A stretch of DNA of 63,327 nt from Desulforapulum autotrophicum (GTDB lineage Bacteria > Desulfobacterota > Desulfobacteria > Desulfobacterales > Desulfolunaceae). The notes below the pieces were generated by a model that had not been told where the DNA came from, made no database searches, and was given only the letters and a program-made list of their open reading frames with translations. This document shows positions 36,740 to 45,518 of this stretch, piece by piece. The DNA is taken from the NCBI GenBank assembly GCA_020723285.1, contig DYJE01000031.1, forward strand, positions 1 through 63,327. Direction: 5' to 3'. The stretch's first letter is position 1. Each line of letters starts with the position of its first letter. The translations under genes and the position numbers were made by a program.

Positions 36740-38815
36740 TCACTCCATAATCTTGTTCACGTCGATGATCAGAGCCACGGTTCCGTCGCCCAGAATCGTG
36801 GCCCCGGAGATATCCTTCGCATCCCTGAACGCTCCGCCCAGGTTCTTGATCACGGTCTGATGCCCACCGATCACCCGGTCCACCACGAAACCCACCCGTT
36901 TGCCGAAGGTTTCCATGATCACCACATGCTCCAGTGCCGGCGGCTTGTTCCTTATGTCGTATTCATCCCGAAGCCGGACGTAGGGCACGATATCGCCCCG
37001 GATGTTGAGGATGTTTCCGTTCTTGCTGGATTTCCGCTGGGATTCCGTCAGTTCCACGCATTCTTCCACCGAAGACAGAGGCAGTACGAAAAATCCTTCG
37101 CCGATCTGCACCAGAAGGCCGTCGATGATGGCCAGAGTCAGGGGCAGTTTCAGGGTGATGGTGGTGCCCTCTCCTTTCCGGCTGACAAGGTCGATGGCTC
37201 CCCTTAAGTTTTCGATGCTTTTCTTCACCACATCCATGCCCACGCCACGGCCGGACAGATCGGTGATGGCGGCCGCTGTGGAAAAGCCGGGCGCGAAAAT
37301 CAGGTTCTGGATCTCATTTTCTTCAAGGTCCGCATCAGCGGGAATGAGGCCTTTTTCAACGGCTTTTTTCCGGATGACCTGGGGATCCAGGCCTTTGCCG
37401 TCGTCCCGGATTCGGATGAGCACATGGGCCCCGGAATGTTCGGCTGAAAGTTGGATGGTTCCTGTTGCGTCTTTTCCTGCGGCAAGCCGCTCTTCGGGTT
37501 TCTCGATGGCATGATCCACGGCGTTTCGGATGATATGAACAAGGGGGTCCTTGAGCTGGTCGATCACGGTTTTGTCAAGTTCCGTTTCCCCGCCCGCCGT
37601 GGTCAGCTCGATGCGTTTTCCAAGTTCCCCCGAAAGATCCCGGACCAGCCGTTTGAATGTGGCGAAGGTGGTCCCGATCTGAAGCATGCGGATGCTCATG
37701 GCATTGTCCCGCAGACCGCTGGTCAGGCTTTCAACGTCTTCGGCAATGGCCACCAGATCCGGGTCTCCCTGTTTCGCCGCTTTCTGGCTGAGCCGGGCCT
37801 GAACCGTCACCAGCTCGCCCACCAGATCCACCAGGTGATCGAGTTTTTCAGAAGGCACCCGGACGCTGGAAATCTGTGCGGCGCTTTCCCCCCGCTGCTC
37901 CAGCCGTTTTCGGATCTGGTTCTGCTCGGTCAAGGCCGCCGTCACCGACGCCCGGCTGGCGATTTTCTCCTCCACCAGGATTTCTCCGATGCGCTTCTGG
38001 CTTCCCAGAGCCTGATGGAGAGCCTCGCCTGAAATGTCCCCGTGCTTCAGCAGAATTTCACCCAGCTTGGGCCGGGGCATTTCGGCTGAAGTGAAATCGT
38101 CTTCATCAAGAATGGTTTCAATGGTGATGTCCGCGTCATCTTCCACAAAAATAAACACGTCCCTGACAGCGTTCAACCCCTTGTCCGTGGTGAGAACCGC
38201 GTCCCAGAAAATGTAGAGGCCCTCGGGGTCCATGTCCTCAAGAACAGGGATGTTTTCCGTGTGGGCCGTGACTGCGCAGTCCCCCAGATCACGAAGCTCG
38301 GACAGCAGGAGAACGGGGTTGGTTCCATGGGCTAACAGATCCTGATGGGGCTTGAAACGGATCCGGTAGGTCACCATGTCCGGTGCGGGTTTTTTTTCTT
38401 CACCTTTTCCGCCCTGGGGTATGCCGCCGTTTTCCAGGGGAACAAGCCGGTTCAGGGCCAGAACAATGTCCACGCCCCGGCTTTCGTTCACGGTCTTACC
38501 CGACACCGACGCATCAAGAAGCTCACGGATGTGATCCCGGGCGGTAAGGGTCAGGTTCACCAGCTCACGGGTCACGGGAATCGTTCCGCTCCTCACCTGG
38601 TCGAACACGTTTTCCACATTGTGGGTGAAGGCGGCGATATCCTCAAAACCGAACATGGCTCCGGACCCTTTGATGGTGTGCATGGCCCTGAACACCTGGC
38701 CCACCATCGCCATATCACCGGGATTGTCCTCCAGTTCGAGAAGAGATCGTTCAAGTTCCGCCAGCAGCTCGTAAGCTTCTTCGATGAATGCTTGTTTATG
38801 GGCGTCCATGGTCAC
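36740..38815 (-). CDS. cheA: chemotaxis kinase CheA with MshEN-like insert
   Basis: A 691-residue CheA. The HPt domain has its His in AMHTIKGSGAMFGF. A region at about 145-240 (YRIRFKPHQDLLAHGTNPVL) follows. Then, where P2 would lie, two adjacent repeats occur: KLGEILLKHGDISGEALHQA and RIGEILVEEKIASRASVTAA, which resemble MshEN-type motifs known from cyclic-di-GMP-binding domains. P3 (VPSEKLDHLVDLVGELVT), the ATPase (HIIRNAVDHAIE, IRDDGKGLD, GRGVGMDVVKKSI) and a CheW-like P5 domain complete it. Canonical CheY-docking P2 is not seen. Confidence 0.95.
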   Translation of the reverse strand: MTMDAHKQAFIEEAYELLAELERSLLELEDNPGDMAMVGQVFRAMHTIKGSGAMFGFEDIAAFTHNVENVFDQVRSGTIPVTRELVNLTLTARDHIRELLDASVSGKTVNESRGVDIVLALNRLVPLENGGIPQGGKGEEKKPAPDMVTYRIRFKPHQDLLAHGTNPVLLLSELRDLGDCAVTAHTENIPVLEDMDPEGLYIFWDAVLTTDKGLNAVRDVFIFVEDDADITIETILDEDDFTSAEMPRPKLGEILLKHGDISGEALHQALGSQKRIGEILVEEKIASRASVTAALTEQNQIRKRLEQRGESAAQISSVRVPSEKLDHLVDLVGELVTVQARLSQKAAKQGDPDLVAIAEDVESLTSGLRDNAMSIRMLQIGTTFATFKRLVRDLSGELGKRIELTTAGGETELDKTVIDQLKDPLVHIIRNAVDHAIEKPEERLAAGKDATGTIQLSAEHSGAHVLIRIRDDGKGLDPQVIRKKAVEKGLIPADADLEENEIQNLIFAPGFSTAAAITDLSGRGVGMDVVKKSIENLRGAIDLVSRKGEGTTITLKLPLTLAIIDGLLVQIGEGFFVLPLSSVEECVELTESQRKSSKNGNILNIRGDIVPYVRLRDEYDIRNKPPALEHVVIMETFGKRVGFVVDRVIGGHQTVIKNLGGAFRDAKDISGATILGDGTVALIIDVNKIME

Positions 38816-38833
38816 GCTCCTTTTTATTGGTCA

Positions 38834-39199
38834 TCAGGCAAACACTTTTTTAACCACGGCCACCAGCTGCTCCGGCTTGAAGGGCTTGACGATCCAGCCC
38901 GTGGCTCCCGCTTCTTTGCCTTCCTTTTTCTTGTTATCCTGGGACTCGGTGGTCAGAAGGATGATGGGGATGAACCTGAAGCCCGGAAGCGCCCGGATCT
39001 GGCGAATCAGTTCAATCCCGTCCATGTTGGGCATGTTGAGATCGGTGATGACCATCCCGATATCCGCCCCCTTGATTTTTGATAAGGCGTCCCTTCCGTC
39101 CACGGCCTCCACCACGTCGTATCCCGCGCCTTTCAGCGTGAATGTCACCATCTGACGCATGCTGGCCGAGTCGTCCACTGTCAGAATTTTCTTAGCCAT
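38834..39199 (-). CDS. cheY: chemotaxis response regulator CheY
   Basis: A 121-residue receiver with ILTVDDSASMRQMVTFTLKG, VITDLNMPNMDGIELI (phosphoacceptor Asp), LTTESQ and GWIVKPFKPEQL. The start at 39199 is set by AAGGAG upstream. It overlaps the STAS gene end by 8 bp and precedes cheA by 18 bp. It may drive a motor or another output; no flagellar genes are in the window. Confidence 0.96.
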   Translation of the reverse strand: MAKKILTVDDSASMRQMVTFTLKGAGYDVVEAVDGRDALSKIKGADIGMVITDLNMPNMDGIELIRQIRALPGFRFIPIILLTTESQDNKKKEGKEAGATGWIVKPFKPEQLVAVVKKVFA

Positions 39200-39551
39200 C
39201 GTTTCTGTCTCCTTTTTTCCACAAGCACGCGCGGCATTTTTTTTCCGGGCATCCGTCATGGGCGTCGTAGCCCGAGCTTCCGAGAAGGGTCCGGCACAGG
39301 CTGTCCCCTTTTCCGGTGATCACGTTCAGCCGCTTTGATTTTTTTTCAAAACTCCGGTTGGCCGCACACAAAAGCTGAACGCATGAAATATCCAGCCGCT
39401 CAACTCCCCCGAGATCCACGGTGAGCGAATCTGTTTCATTCATGACATCCATGATCCGGGTTTTGATATCCGCGGCGATTGAGATATCCACATCGCCCTC
39501 AAGGACAAGGACCGGCTGTTTCCCTTTGTTTTTGTTCATGCGAATTCCCAT
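39192..39551 (-). CDS. STAS-domain protein with Cys-rich tail
   Basis: A 119-residue anti-sigma-antagonist-like protein. VLEGDVDISIAADIKTRIMD and VDLGGVERLDISCVQLLCAA form the STAS core; the Ser in LDIS matches the position phosphorylated in SpoIIAA relatives. The last 25 residues carry C-x5-C-x2-C (GCPEKKCRACLWKK), which could bind metal. Single STAS proteins next to cheY/cheA occur in several non-canonical chemotaxis-type clusters. I start at 39551 (GGGGGAATGCAC upstream); 39539 is possible. Confidence 0.85.
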   Translation of the reverse strand: MGIRMNKNKGKQPVLVLEGDVDISIAADIKTRIMDVMNETDSLTVDLGGVERLDISCVQLLCAANRSFEKKSKRLNVITGKGDSLCRTLLGSSGYDAHDGCPEKKCRACLWKKGDRNDG

Positions 39552-39581
39552 GTGCATTCCCCCATCGGATCGGTGCAGTTT

Positions 39582-41399
39582 TTAAAAAAGTTCGATGTTA
39601 TCCCCGAATTCACGGGATTCGATGTGTGTATCTTCCTTCGTTTGAACATCGGATTCGGCATTATGGCGTCCCGCCGACGCGATGGTCCGGTGGATCCGCC
39701 GTTCTTTTTCCATGGTGTAGCGGTTGAACAGAGGGTTATCCAGCATCTTCTCCTGAACGGTTCTGTCGGCATAGGGTGAAAGGACGTTCACCAGATCTTT
39801 AAGGCTGTCCATCTGCATTTTGAGATTCCCGGCCATGGCGGGGATGATCTGAAGCTGGATTTTCACCTTCTGATGGACAGAATTCATGGTTTCCATGTTC
39901 CGATTCAGGTCCCCGGCCTGGTTTTTCATCCGGTCGACCATGCTCACAATGGATGAAAGGGTGCTGTCCAGGATATGTTCCTGTTCCAGGCCGCCGCCCT
40001 CTTCCCCGTCATTCCGGGACATGGCGTTCACCACCTTCTGGATGATAACGGCCACATCTTTGACAAACAGCTCGGCCATATCCGCCAGCCGCTTCATTTC
40101 ACCGGCCAGAACGGCCAGAGTCCGGCCTTCTTCCCCCAGGTGACTTGCGGCGATGATGGCGTTGATGCCTTTGACATGGGCGTCCATGCTGATGTCGTGG
40201 ATTTTCCCCGTCAGCTCGGTGAGAACCGATGTGGTGGACAGTGCGGAGCCGTAGATGTCGTTCATGCGGTCCAAAAGTTGCGTGCCCCTGTTTCTCAACG
40301 AGCCAAGGCCCTGAATGGAATCAAGGAGATGCCGGCCCACATCGCTGCCCTGACTGCCGGAGTCCTGATCCGCATTCCCGGTCAGGCTGATCACCTGCTC
40401 GGCGATGGTCGCTATACCGTGCCCCAGCGTATCGAAAGCCGCGGAAACCTGGATGTGCACTTCGGCGATTTCATCGGTCATGTGATGCAATTGGTCGTAA
40501 AGGATCGTTGACATGGCATGGGCCGTTGCCAGGCGTTCCTTGCCCGGCAAGGCATTTTCGAACAGGTCCGCGATATCCGAAAAACCCGTGACCACATGCT
40601 CCAGCCTCTGCCTCATGGCATCGTGAAACTGAAGGGAAACAACGATTTTTTCCACATGCGACGCAAGATTTTTTCCCATGTTCGCGGCGTTCACCGCGGT
40701 CCGTTCCGCAGAATCCAGCCAGCTGTCCGTAATGTCCACAGCTTTTTTGACGGCGGAATCCGCCACCCCGGACACTTTTCCAAGTTCGTCCACGCCGTCC
40801 ATGATTCCCGCAAGCAGCCCTGAAAACCGTTTTTTTGAATCGTCCACCGTGGCGTTGACGTTTTTTGAAAGATCGACGATATTTTCTGACAATTGCTTGA
40901 TTTCTTTCGCGATGATCGAAAAATTTTCACTGACGAAGCTGGACCGCGATGTTTCGATAAATATGTTGAGGGCCACAGCCCTCAGATATCGCGCCAGCCG
41001 CTCGATGTCTTCGTTCTTTCCCTGGAGTTCGTCCAGAAATCGCAAAACGCTTTTGACCGATTCGAACTGAATCCGGATGTTTTCACTGTTATGCCGGAAT
41101 CGTGAAAGGCTGTTGTCGATCAGGTCTTTCATGGACCTCAGGGCTTTTTTTTCTTCAGAACCCTCGGCCATGGACACAATGATCAGGGCTTTCGATTCAA
41201 TGGTTTTTCCTGCGGTGCTGCCCTCCATCAGCGACGCCCCCAGGGCCATGAATTCTTTTTCCGACAGAGAACCGATGCTTTTCAGGCCGCTTCGGATTTT
41301 CTTCACCCTGTCAACAATATCCGCTTGCAATGTGCGATTGTCCGTGGAATGGTCTTTACTGATCATGGATGTCCACCATTGAATGAAGTGTTGAAGCAT
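39582..41399 (-). CDS. soluble MCP-like coiled-coil protein
   Basis: A 605-residue protein with no membrane helix, made almost entirely of amphipathic helix with receptor-like segments (LNIFIETSRSSFVSENFSII, KEIKQLSENIVDLSKNVNAT; later HVKGINAIIAASHLGEEGRT and VLAGEMKRLADMAELFVKDV). The last resembles the receptor hairpin-tip region. The segment VSLQFHDAMRQRLEHVVTGF is also found in CheZ- and MCP-like helices. It heads the che run and may be a cytosolic receptor or phosphatase-like component; the class is uncertain. AAGGAG precedes the ATG. Confidence 0.75.
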   Translation of the reverse strand: MLQHFIQWWTSMISKDHSTDNRTLQADIVDRVKKIRSGLKSIGSLSEKEFMALGASLMEGSTAGKTIESKALIIVSMAEGSEEKKALRSMKDLIDNSLSRFRHNSENIRIQFESVKSVLRFLDELQGKNEDIERLARYLRAVALNIFIETSRSSFVSENFSIIAKEIKQLSENIVDLSKNVNATVDDSKKRFSGLLAGIMDGVDELGKVSGVADSAVKKAVDITDSWLDSAERTAVNAANMGKNLASHVEKIVVSLQFHDAMRQRLEHVVTGFSDIADLFENALPGKERLATAHAMSTILYDQLHHMTDEIAEVHIQVSAAFDTLGHGIATIAEQVISLTGNADQDSGSQGSDVGRHLLDSIQGLGSLRNRGTQLLDRMNDIYGSALSTTSVLTELTGKIHDISMDAHVKGINAIIAASHLGEEGRTLAVLAGEMKRLADMAELFVKDVAVIIQKVVNAMSRNDGEEGGGLEQEHILDSTLSSIVSMVDRMKNQAGDLNRNMETMNSVHQKVKIQLQIIPAMAGNLKMQMDSLKDLVNVLSPYADRTVQEKMLDNPLFNRYTMEKERRIHRTIASAGRHNAESDVQTKEDTHIESREFGDNIELF

Positions 41400-41935
41400 G
41401 TCCGGCTCCTTATAAGAAGCGGAAGGTCCATAAAAAATAATTCATGTTGTCATTGGGCCATCAGGGCCGGAGTGTTGGTGACGGTATCCGGCTAATCGCA
41501 TGTGAAAGCCATAAAATGTTTCAAAAATGAACAAGCAACCGGTGAAAACGGTTCTTTAATTGGATTGTGTCATTAGATCGATTGAAGTGAGCTCAGCATT
41601 TTCCGTAATATTAACAAAGCAGATCAATGAAGGCAAACTTAATTTAATGCCACTTCCTTTGCAGGACAGGCTTTCGCCCACCGTTATGTGCCTTGCCTGA
41701 GCCCGGTGACAGGTCTTGTTGCGTGCATATCCACCGAAAATAGCGCCACATCAGCGACAGGACACGTATCGCCATTTTTCATCAAAAACTTGAGAAAAAA
41801 ATCATGCGAAAACGGAATCCCGTTGAACTTCGAACGAGTGATGTAAAATAAGTTTCCGGCTCAATCAATTTTAAGCTTGAATATTTTTAATAAATAATCA
41901 TAAAGAAGACAAAAAAACTGAATAAAGGACAGACG
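41400..41935. other. 536-bp intergenic region between divergent operons
   Basis: No gene is supported. It must hold the promoter of the che run (leftward) and of the lipoprotein pair (rightward). The right 100 bp are AT-rich; TTGAAC at 41823 and TAAAAT at about 41844, 15 bp apart, are a weak sigma-70 candidate. A short hairpin AACGG-AATC-CCGTT lies at 41811-41824. No clear sigma-28 or sigma-54 site was found. Confidence 0.6.
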
Positions 41936-43411
41936 ATGAAACGACAAATTACCTTTTTTATTACAGCCATTTCCATTTTCATGGGTCTCACGGGTTGCTC
42001 AGCCAATCACAAAAAGACAACGGTTCAGGCCGACAATTCCATCACGGGATACCCGGACATCATTCCCCTGACCGAGGGCAATCTGAGGGGGCATAAGATT
42101 CTCTATGACGAAGGCTGGTTCGTGGTGAGCAGTTCCAGAAAAGCCCTGGCCTACGCCCATGAAAAGGCCTTCAGGCCCTCGGGAGAGAACATGCGGCGCA
42201 TTGCGGCCCAGGTGGCCGAGAGGTCGAAAGACCTGGGAGAGCAGATGGACGATAACGCCAAAGATTCCTACCGCCTTGCGAAAAACACCCTCAAAATCGG
42301 ATCGATTTTCACCGTGTTTGGCGCTTTTGGCACTGCCCATCTTGTAGGCAAGGAACTGGACCAGGCGAAAGAATCGTTTTCCGACGCCTGCACGGCGTTC
42401 GTGGAAGGCCACATCAGCCTGGTGAAACGGACGCCCGAAGACCTTCGCAGGCTGCGCTCCGTTCCCGGCCGCTATTTTGAAAATCTCAGGGACGATTTTT
42501 CCAACATCAACGACCTGTACACTTCGGTCAACAGCACCGTTTCAGAAAAAATCGGGCTATCCTGGGAAAAGTCCTTCGACGAGGCGGCGGCCTCGTTCAA
42601 AGCCGAGTATGAACAGTCCGGAAAGCGGTCAAACAGTCTCATGGCCATGGGCGATATCCTCACCGGCTATTTGAAGGCGTTTTACCAGGGACTGGCGAGG
42701 CCATCGGCCAAGTCCATCGTTCAGGGCAGCGGGAAAGGGGCCAACAGTCTGTTGTTTCTTCCCGGAGCCGCAGTTACGGTGGTGACGGGGCGCACCCTTG
42801 AAGCCACCGGTCTGGCGTTGTTTTACAGCGCCGAAACCGGATACCATGTCATCTCACCCACGCTGGAATCGGGATTCCTCACCGGAGTGTCCATGCTTTC
42901 CATGGCCACGGTTCCCGCCACTGTCGCAGCCGGAGCGGGGATCTGCGCCGTGAATCAGGTGGCGTTCACGGCGGCGGCCCCGGTGGCCGGAGCGGGCAGC
43001 GCCGTGGTCCGTACCGCCATGGACACCGGAAAATATGTGGCTCTGGTGGGTTACGATCTCACATCCCACAGCACCGGCGTGGCGATCAATTACGCCAAAT
43101 CCGGGGTGGTTCTCGGGTACAACGCCCTGACAGCCATACCTGTTCACCTGATCCTCGGAACCATGGATACGGCGGTGTTTCTCGCCTACGACGGTCCGCG
43201 GCTGGTGATCGCCGCAGCCAGGGGCGAGCTGAAACACTCCAAAACCGGGAAACGCTATTCTGTCGGCAATCTCCCCACCGGAGCCGTGGTGGATCTGGAA
43301 AAACTGAAAAATGAGGACGGGGTGTCGGTGGACATCGTCACCGACGATCCTTCCGTCATCAGCAATGTCTTGAAAAACATGCCGAAAGACATGGGAGGCG
43401 AACATGAATAA
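41936..43411 (+). CDS. lipoprotein with Gly/Ala-rich hydrophobic core, paralogue A
   Basis: A 491-residue lipoprotein of no family I know. The lipobox is LTGC with acylated Cys21 and Ser at +2 (outer-membrane retention under the E. coli rule). Residues 50-240 are charged amphipathic helix (SGENMRRIAAQVAERSKDLG). Residues 260-420 are rich in Gly, Ala and Val with several hydrophobic stretches (LLFLPGAAVTVVTGRTLEAT, AAPVAGAGSAVVRTAMDTGK). The tail has YDGPRLVIAAARGELKHSKT and LPTGAVVDLEKLKN. Its paralogue follows with an 8-bp overlap. It might insert into or bridge membranes, which is inference from composition. Confidence 0.85.
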   Translation: MKRQITFFITAISIFMGLTGCSANHKKTTVQADNSITGYPDIIPLTEGNLRGHKILYDEGWFVVSSSRKALAYAHEKAFRPSGENMRRIAAQVAERSKDLGEQMDDNAKDSYRLAKNTLKIGSIFTVFGAFGTAHLVGKELDQAKESFSDACTAFVEGHISLVKRTPEDLRRLRSVPGRYFENLRDDFSNINDLYTSVNSTVSEKIGLSWEKSFDEAAASFKAEYEQSGKRSNSLMAMGDILTGYLKAFYQGLARPSAKSIVQGSGKGANSLLFLPGAAVTVVTGRTLEATGLALFYSAETGYHVISPTLESGFLTGVSMLSMATVPATVAAGAGICAVNQVAFTAAAPVAGAGSAVVRTAMDTGKYVALVGYDLTSHSTGVAINYAKSGVVLGYNALTAIPVHLILGTMDTAVFLAYDGPRLVIAAARGELKHSKTGKRYSVGNLPTGAVVDLEKLKNEDGVSVDIVTDDPSVISNVLKNMPKDMGGEHE

Positions 43412-45257
43412 AAAACACGCGATCCGGCTGTTTTCGATCTTTATCCTCTGTATGATCCTGGCCTGCTCGGCACGGACCAACGACAGCCTGAAGAACACAA
43501 AAAAACTTGTGAAACAGGGCCACAGCGATCTGTACCACAACGGGGCTTTCAAAGTTCCCAACACCTCCATCTGTCTTATCGAGCCCGGCCCGTCGGCCTG
43601 GGAGTTCGTCAAGGAACTGTCGGGACTCAGGGCCAAGGAGTCCTTGTTCACGGCCCTTAAAAAAGCATCCGAAAGCGTGGTCATCGTCTCCAAAGGCACG
43701 GAGCTGACGTTCAAGCTGGCCAAAGCCGAACGTGAGGCGGGCAACGACGCGGCGGATTACATCCGAAGCCGGACCCGTCCCGGAACGATCCAGGTCATGG
43801 ATTCTTCCATGGCCAAAGGGAAAAAAATCATCGGAGATTCCTGGGTGCTGGCAAAAAATCTGGCCAGCGGGGTCGTGGACTCAAGCCCGGACAGCTCCCT
43901 GCTTTATCGAAAAGGCGACGCATTGGGGTCCGCCATAGACGCGAAAGGCACGGAAAAAGGTAAAAAAATGATCGCCGGCTCAAAGGACGCGGCGGGTGAT
44001 TTTTATCAGGACAGAAAAGAAGGTGCCCGTGAATCGTTCGACCATGCCCGGAAAAGCTTTGTCTACGGTTACAGCTATCTTCCGCACAGACTGGGGGAGA
44101 ACCTGGACGCCGCCGGAGAGAACCTCAGCGACGCCAACATCATGGGCGTCATCGCCAAAGCGGATGACACACGGGAAAGCCTGTCCGACCCCACGGTCCG
44201 TCTCATGGGCTCCACCGTCGAGAATTACGTCGGTGACGTCAAAGACTCGTTCAGCCGGGCCGGAAAGGAATGGGACCAGTGCTACACCACGGGAATTCCC
44301 CTGGCCACATTGAAATCCCTGCGGTGGGTTCTGAAAGGCATTCTCTGGGACGCCACCCTTGAACCGCTGTCGAAAATCACCGTGGGCGGCCTGGGATATC
44401 TGGCCGTGAACTGCGTGGCGTTTCCCGTGATCATCATTGAGGAGGAAGGACGAGCCCTGGCCCAGGTGGCTGTGGATGTGACATGGAACGCGTCCAAATC
44501 CGTGTACCAGATTACCGCGCCGTCAGCGGTGGCGGGACTTGCGGGGCTGTACGGCATGCTGGAGTATGGAACCGGTCCCCTGGTGGCCGGCTCCATGGCC
44601 GCCGGAGGCGCGATCACCGGAGCAGGGCAGATCGGGGCCGCCAAAGTGGGCGGTGTGGTGGTAAAAAGCGCGGGGCTGGCCGCAGGCACGGCAAACCACT
44701 ACATCGGCGTTCCCCTGATGGCGGCGGGTGTCGCCGTGACCGGCGGAACCGTGGGGGCGGCGGTCATGGGAGGCGGTACGGTGGGCGCAGGCTCTGTTCT
44801 GATTGCCGGTGAAACGGCGGCGGCCGGTTCGCAACTGTTCGGGAACCTTATCGCCGGAACCACGGCGGTGACCGGCACAGCCGTTTCGGCGGCAGGCGGC
44901 GCGTCATACGGCGTGTACCAGATCTCCAAGGCTGTGGCGGTTCCGGCGGGATACGAAATGGGAGCGGGAGTGGTGCTCAGCTACGAAACCCTGGCCCATT
45001 TGAGTGCCCACACCATTCTCGCCGCCGCAGACTGCTCCTACATGGTTCTTTCCCTGGAAGGCCCTCGCTGGGTGCTGTATGCCGTCAAAGACACCCTTGG
45101 CATGGGCGGAGATCTTGTTCCCGGCACGGTCCTCAATCTGAACGGTATGAAAAATGCCGGTGAAGAGATCTACAATATCCCCATGAGCGACGATGAAATG
45201 AAAAAAGTGGTCTCTGAAACATCAAGGAATCTGCCTGTTCGTGAACAAAAACCATGA
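43404..45257 (+). CDS. lipoprotein with Gly/Ala-rich hydrophobic core, paralogue B
   Basis: A 617-residue relative of the preceding protein. Lipobox ILAC with Cys21, Ser at +2. An N-terminal helical charged half (about 25-300) precedes a Gly/Ala/Val core at 320-540 with long uncharged runs (AAGGAITGAGQIGAAKVGGV, VAVTGGTVGAAVMGGGTVGA). The tail LEGPRWVLYAVKDTLGMGGD, GTVLNLNGMKN mirrors paralogue A (GPR-V-A, then V-L--LKN). ATG overlaps the upstream gene by 8 bp, so the two products are likely made together in fixed ratio. The core has glycine-zipper character. Confidence 0.85.
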   Translation: MNKKHAIRLFSIFILCMILACSARTNDSLKNTKKLVKQGHSDLYHNGAFKVPNTSICLIEPGPSAWEFVKELSGLRAKESLFTALKKASESVVIVSKGTELTFKLAKAEREAGNDAADYIRSRTRPGTIQVMDSSMAKGKKIIGDSWVLAKNLASGVVDSSPDSSLLYRKGDALGSAIDAKGTEKGKKMIAGSKDAAGDFYQDRKEGARESFDHARKSFVYGYSYLPHRLGENLDAAGENLSDANIMGVIAKADDTRESLSDPTVRLMGSTVENYVGDVKDSFSRAGKEWDQCYTTGIPLATLKSLRWVLKGILWDATLEPLSKITVGGLGYLAVNCVAFPVIIIEEEGRALAQVAVDVTWNASKSVYQITAPSAVAGLAGLYGMLEYGTGPLVAGSMAAGGAITGAGQIGAAKVGGVVVKSAGLAAGTANHYIGVPLMAAGVAVTGGTVGAAVMGGGTVGAGSVLIAGETAAAGSQLFGNLIAGTTAVTGTAVSAAGGASYGVYQISKAVAVPAGYEMGAGVVLSYETLAHLSAHTILAAADCSYMVLSLEGPRWVLYAVKDTLGMGGDLVPGTVLNLNGMKNAGEEIYNIPMSDDEMKKVVSETSRNLPVREQKP

Positions 45258-45270
45258 TTATCAACAATCG

Positions 45271-45288
45271 AGGCCTCTTCGGAGGCCT
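45271..45288 (+). terminator. hairpin after the lipoprotein pair
   Basis: AGGCCTC (45271-45277) pairs perfectly with GAGGCCT (45282-45288) around a TTCG tetraloop, 14 bp after the stop of paralogue B. The T tract is weak, so termination may be partial. Confidence 0.55.
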
Positions 45289-45312
45289 TGAACCTTCCTT
45301 GCGACAATGCTC

Positions 45313-45343
45313 TTGACATTTTGATTTTTTTGGACTTTATAGG
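45313..45343 (+). promoter_or_regulatory. candidate sigma-70 promoter for the GLUG gene
   Basis: A perfect -35 TTGACA at 45313 is followed after 17-19 bases by TTTATAGG, an imperfect -10. It lies after the terminator hairpin and about 175 bp before the GLUG gene. Confidence 0.35.
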
Positions 45344-45518
45344 CAACGTCATTTTCAATTAAACGTTCGAGCATGATATATCGCGTTACTTATGAATAGA
45401 TGGTAAGGCGTCAGAAATACCTTTTGACGGATTTATTTATCATTATTTCAGGTCAATATCATACTCTGCAGTTCATGATATATCCAAAAAATCATATGAC
45501 AAGGATGTTTTCGCACCC

